A DNA stretch of 64,000 nt. It comes from CAVTBT01 sp963733065 (lineage in GTDB: Bacteria > Actinomycetota > Thermoleophilia > Gaiellales > Gaiellaceae). The notes under the pieces are model-generated. The model saw nothing but the letters and a program-made list of their open reading frames with translations, had not been told where the DNA came from and did no database searches. Shown here in pieces: positions 60,252 to 64,000 of the stretch. How positions within the stretch are numbered: the stretch's first letter is position 1; each line of letters opens with the position of its first letter. The position numbers and the translations under genes were made by a program. The DNA lies in contig CAVTBT010000006.1 in the NCBI GenBank assembly GCA_963733065.1, positions 62,001-126,000 of the forward strand, given 5' to 3'.

Positions 60252-61480
60252 GTGCGTTCCAGGCGCCGCGGGGGACGCATGACGTCCTGCCGTCCGAGCA
60301 TCGCTGGTGGCACCTCGTCAGCACGATGGAGGAGCTCGCCGCCCTCTACGGCTGGCGACCCATCCAGACCCCGGGCTTCGAGGAGACCGGCCTGTTCCGG
60401 CGGACGTCCGGCGAGGCCTCGGATGTCGTGAACAAGGAGATGTACACGTTCAACGACCGGAGCGACCGCTCGCTCACGCTGCGCCCGGAGGGGACCGCAC
60501 CGATCGCCCGTGCCTACGTCGAGCACGGGCTGCACCGCGCGCCTCAGCCGGTGAAGGCGTACACGATCGCTCCGATGTACCGCTACGGGGCCCCGGGCCG
60601 CGGCCGCTACCGCGAGCACTGGCAGTGGTCGGTCGAGGCGATCGGCACCGCCGATCCGGCCATCGACGCCGAACTGCTGCAGCTGTACGCGGAGCTTCTG
60701 CGCCGGCTCGGCGTGACCGAGTGGGAGCTCCGCATCAACTCGATCGGCGACGAGGCCTGTAGGCCGGCGTACGTCCGTCGCCTCAACGAGTGGCTCGATG
60801 CGAACGCCGACGCGCTCGACGAGGACGCACGGCACAAGCGCTCGACGAGCCCGCTCCAGGTCTTCGACGTGAAGAGCGAGGCGGTGCAGGCTGCGCTCGC
60901 CGACGCGCCGACGATCGGCGACTCGCTGTGCGACGCCTGCCGCGAGCACTTCGCAGCGGTTCGCCGCCACCTCGACCGCTACGGCATTCCGTACGTCGTC
61001 GTGCCGACCCTCGTGCGCGGGCTCGACTACTACACGCGGACGACCTTCGAGTTCGTCGGCCCCGAAGAGAATGTCAACTCGACCATCTGCGGCGGAGGCA
61101 GGTATGACGGCCTGGTCGAGGCGGTCGGCGGCCCGGCAACGCCGGGGATCGGCTTCGGAGCCGGAATCGAGCGGCTGCTGTTGGCGGTCGAGCGGGAGGG
61201 GACGGACGTCGAGCCGCCCGCACTCGACGCGTTCTTCGTCGTCGAGCCGGGCGCGCCGCGGGACGACGTGCTCGTCTGGATGGCCGAGCTGCGCCGGCGC
61301 GGCGTCGCGTGCGACACGGACTTCGCCGGCCGCTCGCTCAAGGGCCAGCTGACCCAGGCCGGCCGCACCGGTGCTGCGGCGACGGTGGTGGTGGCGGCCG
61401 GCGGCGCCACGCTTCGACGGGCCGGCCGCGCCGACGAGCAGCTCGCCCACGACGCGATCGTCGGCACTCTGTCGGGATGA
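60248..61480 (+). CDS. hisS: Histidyl-tRNA synthetase (class II aaRS)
   Basis: 410 residues from TTG 60248. Begins AFQAPRGTHDVLPSEH. Motif 1 region near IQTPGFEETGLF, motif 2 TLRPEGTAPIARA near residue 80 and RYGAPGRGRYREHWQWSVE, His-specific motif LVRGLDYYTRTTFEF near 260 and motif 3 GIGFGAGIERLL near 303. C-terminal anticodon domain ends LKGQLTQAGRTGAAATVVV. The stop overlaps the aspS ATG. Confidence 0.95.
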   Translation: MSAFQAPRGTHDVLPSEHRWWHLVSTMEELAALYGWRPIQTPGFEETGLFRRTSGEASDVVNKEMYTFNDRSDRSLTLRPEGTAPIARAYVEHGLHRAPQPVKAYTIAPMYRYGAPGRGRYREHWQWSVEAIGTADPAIDAELLQLYAELLRRLGVTEWELRINSIGDEACRPAYVRRLNEWLDANADALDEDARHKRSTSPLQVFDVKSEAVQAALADAPTIGDSLCDACREHFAAVRRHLDRYGIPYVVVPTLVRGLDYYTRTTFEFVGPEENVNSTICGGGRYDGLVEAVGGPATPGIGFGAGIERLLLAVEREGTDVEPPALDAFFVVEPGAPRDDVLVWMAELRRRGVACDTDFAGRSLKGQLTQAGRTGAAATVVVAAGGATLRRAGRADEQLAHDAIVGTLSG

Positions 61481-63243
61481 GCGAATGGCGCGACCTGATG
61501 TGCGGCGAGGCTCGGCCGGAGCACGTCGGCCGTCGCCTCGCGCTGTCCGGCTGGGTCGCCCGGCGGCGCGACCACGGCGGCCTCGTGTTCGTCGACCTGC
61601 GCGACCGGACGGGCATCACCCAGCTCGTCGTGAATCCCGAGCGCTCGCCCGCGGCCGCAACGGTCGCGCACGAGCTCCGCAACGAGTTCGTGATTCGCGG
61701 CGAGGGGGAGCTGGTCGCCCGCGACCCGGAGACCGTGAACCCGGAGATGCCGACCGGGGAAGTCGAGCTCCAGGTCGACGACCTCCGCATCGTGTCGCGC
61801 TCGACGGCGCTGCCGTTCCAGCTCGACGAGGAGAACGTCGACGAGACGCTCCGCCTCCGGTACCGCTGGCTCGACCTGCGGCGCCACAAGCTGCAGCGCA
61901 ACATCGGGCTGCGTGCACAGATGGTCGCGGTGATCCGGCGGGAGATGGACGCGGCGGGCTTCCTCGACATCCAGACGCCGATCCTCTTCAAGCCGACGCC
62001 CGAGGGCGCACGCGACTTCGTCGTCCCGAGCCGCCTGCACAACGGCCGTTTCTACGCGCTGCCGCAGAGCCCGCAGATCCTGAAGCAGCTGACGATGGTC
62101 GCCGGCTTCGACCGCTACTACCAGATCGCGATCTGCTTCCGAGACGAGGACCTGCGCGCCGACCGCGTGCAGGAGCTCACGCAGCTCGACGTCGAGATGT
62201 CGTTCCCCGACGAGGAGCTCATCTTCGCGCTGATGGAGCAGACGTTCGCTGCGATCTGGCGGGAGTGCATCGGCGTCGAGGTCGAGACGCCGTGGCCCAG
62301 GCTGACCTTCGCCGAGGCCGACCGGCGCTTCGGCTCGGACAAGCCCGACCTGCGCTACGGCCTCGAGCTGGAGGACGCGACGGAGGTGACGCGGTCGTCG
62401 CAGTTCGGCGTCTTCGCGAACGCTCCCGCGGTGCGCTTCCTGCGCGTGCCGCAGGCGTACTCCCGCAGCGAGCTCCAGCGACTCGAGGACGTGGCGAAGG
62501 AGTGGGGCGCCAAGGGCCTCGCGTACCTCGTCACCGACGAGGAGGGCGAGGTCCGCTCCCCGATCGCAAAGTTCCTGTCCGAGGCGGAGCTCGAGGCGTT
62601 TCGCTCGGAGCCGGGCACGACGCTGCTCTTCGCCGCGGACGAATGGCCGCTCACCTCGCGCGTGCTGGGCGCCCTCCGTACGCAGCTCGCCCGCGAGCTC
62701 GGGCTCGTGGACGACTCGGTGTTCCGGTTCGCGTGGGTCACCGACTTCCCGATGTTCGAGTGGGACGAGGACGCCGGGCGCTGGGGCGCCGTGCACCATC
62801 CGTTCACGCGTCCGGCGAAAGACTGGGAAGCGCGGTTCGGCGACGCGCCGGGCGAGGCGCTCGCGCACGCCTACGACCTGATCTGCAACGGCAACGAGCT
62901 CGGCGGCGGCTCGTTCCGGATCCACGAGCCGGAGCTGCAGGCGCAGGTCTTCGCGCTGCTCGCGCTCGGGCCAGACGAGCAGCGGGCGAAGTTCGGCTTC
63001 CTGCTCGACGCGCTCGCGATGGGCGCGCCGCCGCACGGCGGAATCGCACTCGGCATCGATCGCATGACGATGGTGCTGGCGGGCGAGGAGAACCTGCGCG
63101 ACGTGATCGCATTCCCCAAGAACCAGGCCGGCGTCGACCCGATGAGCGGCGCGCCGTCGGAGGTGACGGACGAACAGCTGCGCGAGCTGGGCATCCGTCT
63201 TGCCGTGGCACCCCCGACGCCGCAACCTCCGGCCGCATCGTGA
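61477..63243 (+). CDS. aspS: Aspartyl-tRNA synthetase (class II aaRS)
   Basis: 588 residues, bacterial type with the GAD insertion. N-terminal OB fold: ALSGWVARRRDHGGLVFVDL. Catalytic motifs: QTPILFKPTPEGARDFVVPS near residue 168, FRDEDLRADRVQELTQLDVE near 218 and GIALGIDRMTMVLAG near 528. DLICNGNELGGGSFRIHEP is also characteristic. Coupled to hisS, a common pairing. Confidence 0.97.
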   Translation: MSEWRDLMCGEARPEHVGRRLALSGWVARRRDHGGLVFVDLRDRTGITQLVVNPERSPAAATVAHELRNEFVIRGEGELVARDPETVNPEMPTGEVELQVDDLRIVSRSTALPFQLDEENVDETLRLRYRWLDLRRHKLQRNIGLRAQMVAVIRREMDAAGFLDIQTPILFKPTPEGARDFVVPSRLHNGRFYALPQSPQILKQLTMVAGFDRYYQIAICFRDEDLRADRVQELTQLDVEMSFPDEELIFALMEQTFAAIWRECIGVEVETPWPRLTFAEADRRFGSDKPDLRYGLELEDATEVTRSSQFGVFANAPAVRFLRVPQAYSRSELQRLEDVAKEWGAKGLAYLVTDEEGEVRSPIAKFLSEAELEAFRSEPGTTLLFAADEWPLTSRVLGALRTQLARELGLVDDSVFRFAWVTDFPMFEWDEDAGRWGAVHHPFTRPAKDWEARFGDAPGEALAHAYDLICNGNELGGGSFRIHEPELQAQVFALLALGPDEQRAKFGFLLDALAMGAPPHGGIALGIDRMTMVLAGEENLRDVIAFPKNQAGVDPMSGAPSEVTDEQLRELGIRLAVAPPTPQPPAAS

Positions 63244-63253
63244 TCATGCTGGC

Positions 63254-63685
63254 GTGACGCCGGCGCTCCTGCAGCGGCTCATCGGCCTGGCGGCAGTTGC
63301 ATTGCTGGCCGGGCTCGTCGCGCTCGCAGTCGTGCGCGACGACGGCGAGGCGAACGATGCGGCGGTGCCGACGCCCGCACCGGCGGCGGAGGGGGACGAC
63401 GGCTGGTACGTCGCGCTGGCCGGGTCGAGGGGCCTTCCCGGCGACGCGCAGCGGACGACGTGCGGGACGCTGCTCACCGATGCATCGCTGGGCGTGTCGC
63501 ACCCGGTGCTGCCGTGCGGCGCGAAGCTCTTCCTGCTCTTCGACGACCAGGAGGTGCTGACCGAGGTCGTGGACAACCGGCTGTCGACCGCGGCCCGGCA
63601 GTTCGAGCTGACACCCGCGCTCGCTGCCCGGCTCGGCGTCGAGGGCACGCAGGAGCTGCGCTGGCGCTTCGCCGTCCGCGAGTGA
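63254..63685 (+). CDS. Membrane-anchored RlpA-like (double-psi beta-barrel) protein
   Basis: 143 residues from GTG 63254. One N-terminal membrane segment LIGLAAVALLAGLVALAVV, a short Ala/Pro linker, then a domain TTCGTLLTDASLGVSHPVLP, CGAKLFLLFDDQEVL, TEVVDNRLSTAARQFELT, resembling RlpA/expansin-like barrels. The catalytic Asp/His of RlpA is only partly visible (VVDNRL). May bind peptidoglycan. Follows aspS by 10 bases. Confidence 0.65.
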   Translation: MTPALLQRLIGLAAVALLAGLVALAVVRDDGEANDAAVPTPAPAAEGDDGWYVALAGSRGLPGDAQRTTCGTLLTDASLGVSHPVLPCGAKLFLLFDDQEVLTEVVDNRLSTAARQFELTPALAARLGVEGTQELRWRFAVRE

Positions 63686-63697
63686 CTCGAGGGTCGG

Positions 63698-63703
63698 TAC
63701 AGT
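63698..63703 (+). promoter_or_regulatory. -10 box of the structured RNA
   Basis: TACAGT, six bases before the 5' arm of the closing stem at 63709. No clear -35. Confidence 0.45.
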
Positions 63704-63708
63704 GCCGC

Positions 63709-63872
63709 GTGCCCGACCCTGTGCGTGGCGCTGGGACTCAACGTGAACCAACACTCACGTAGAGGGAGCCGGCGTCCGGTCTAGGCCTAATCCGCCGACG
63801 GCCGGCACGGCACCCACCTGGTCTCACCAGGTTCGCTACGACCCAGCGTATGAAGCGGCAGGGTCAGGGCAC
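63709..63872 (+). ncRNA. Structured RNA of unknown class (small RNA or 5' leader)
   Basis: Ends are joined by a 13-bp stem with one bulge: GTGCCCGACCCTG (63709-63721) with CAGGGTC-A-GGGCAC (63859-63872). Inside, CGCTGGG (63729-63735) pairs with CCCAGCG (63842-63848), closing a junction with hairpins ACGTGA/TCACGT (63741-63760), a GCCGGC-based arm (about 63768-63806) and CCTGG/CCAGG (63817-63831). This multibranch shape does not match tmRNA, SRP RNA, RNase P or a riboswitch I know. It could lead into the frame beginning at 63915. Confidence 0.6.
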
Positions 63873-63914
63873 CTTCCTCTCTCCGCCGGGCGGTTCGACG
63901 AGCCGTCGATCGGT

Positions 63915-64000
63915 GTGATTTCATCGCATATCTCTCCGTTGCGGCCCGAGCTGATCGTTCCCGACGTCGACCCGCCGGCGAGCGCCGACGACAGACGCGC
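63915..64000 (+). CDS. Possible start of a CDS cut by the window end
   Basis: GTG 63915 opens a frame to the window edge: MISSHISPLRPELIVPDVD, then PPASADD. Too short to identify. It lies 42 bases after the structured RNA, which could be its leader. There is no strong ribosome site. Confidence 0.3.
   Translation, partial: MISSHISPLRPELIVPDVDPPASADDRR

Noticed and set aside
61030..63225. 731-codon minus-strand frame opposite hisS/aspS
   Set aside because: Shadow frame of two unmistakable synthetase genes; no start signal and low-complexity sequence.
63709..63872. 6S RNA, tmRNA or RNase P identity for the structured RNA
   Set aside because: The multibranched layout differs from the rod shape of 6S; no tRNA-like end or tag frame for tmRNA; no conserved RNase P core.
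1..64000. CRISPR arrays, insertion sequences, prophage or integrase genes
   Set aside because: No regularly spaced repeats, transposase, integrase or phage structural genes were found on either strand.

Overview
This window is high-GC DNA (around 70% by eye). Codon third positions are strongly G/C, GTG starts are common, and neighbouring genes often overlap by 4 bases (GTGA/ATGA). The murein/division gene order, the two-subunit glycine decarboxylase, Excalibur and RlpA-like secreted proteins, and many leaderless TANNNT promoters point to Actinomycetota. My best guess is a deep-branching class such as Thermoleophilia (Gaiellales/Solirubrobacterales). The placement is inference; no rRNA gene is present. 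About 77 gene-level features are supported.

Layout. 1-9.9 kb: a division and cell wall (dcw) cluster, murF(partial)-mraY-murD-ftsW-murG-murC-murB-ftsQ-ftsZ, with no stop codon between murD and ftsW. 10-14.3 kb: glycine cleavage operon gcvT-gcvH-gcvPA-gcvPB, then a dipeptidase. 15.4-18.6 kb: a three-gene type IV pilus minor-pilin operon; the major-type pilin is alone at 40.4-40.8 kb. 18.6-31.9 kb: housekeeping and accessory enzymes (PNPOx-like, thioesterase, Vgb-like propeller, glyoxalase-like, rlmN, ArsR/AHSA1 pair, threonine aldolase, serine hydrolase, Ca2+/H+ exchanger, endonuclease IV, gltX, response regulator, M3-like peptidase). 32-40.4 kb: a divergent catabolic island. Substrate-binding protein, cysteine hydrolase, alpha/beta hydrolase, P450 and SDR run leftward; amidohydrolase, IclR regulator, ABC permease, ABC ATPase and MaoC hydratase run rightward from a promoter region with two palindromes. 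41-48.6 kb: a secreted beta-helix protein followed in frame (after a UGA) by an Excalibur domain, small enzymes, gene remnants, tRNA-Glu(CUC), tRNA-Gln(CUG), a secreted muralytic-type enzyme and an HD phosphohydrolase. 48.7-52.2 kb: a heterodimeric ABC exporter. 52.4-59.2 kb: a family-4-like uracil-DNA glycosylase and a histidine utilisation operon (formiminotransferase, hutH, hutU, hutI) with two small membrane proteins. 59.2-64 kb: cupin, metallo-beta-lactamase hydrolase, hisS, aspS, RlpA-like protein, then a structured RNA.

Regulation. At least 16 transcription units have TANNNT 6-8 bases before the start codon, the signature of leaderless mRNA; ftsZ instead has a canonical TTGACA-17-TACGCT promoter with a leader hairpin. 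Four promoters (ftsW, upstream of ftsQ, near the glycosylase, upstream of hutH) share 11-bp-spaced GGCAC direct repeats, and two of these share a 34-bp core. Tandem GTAAC-N6-GTTAC palindromes separate arsR and the threonine aldolase gene.

Caveat. At least ten genes are broken by single-base shifts, mostly +1 insertions and most densely at 32.8-38.1 kb. I read this mainly as sequence error, so those coordinates describe reconstructed genes.
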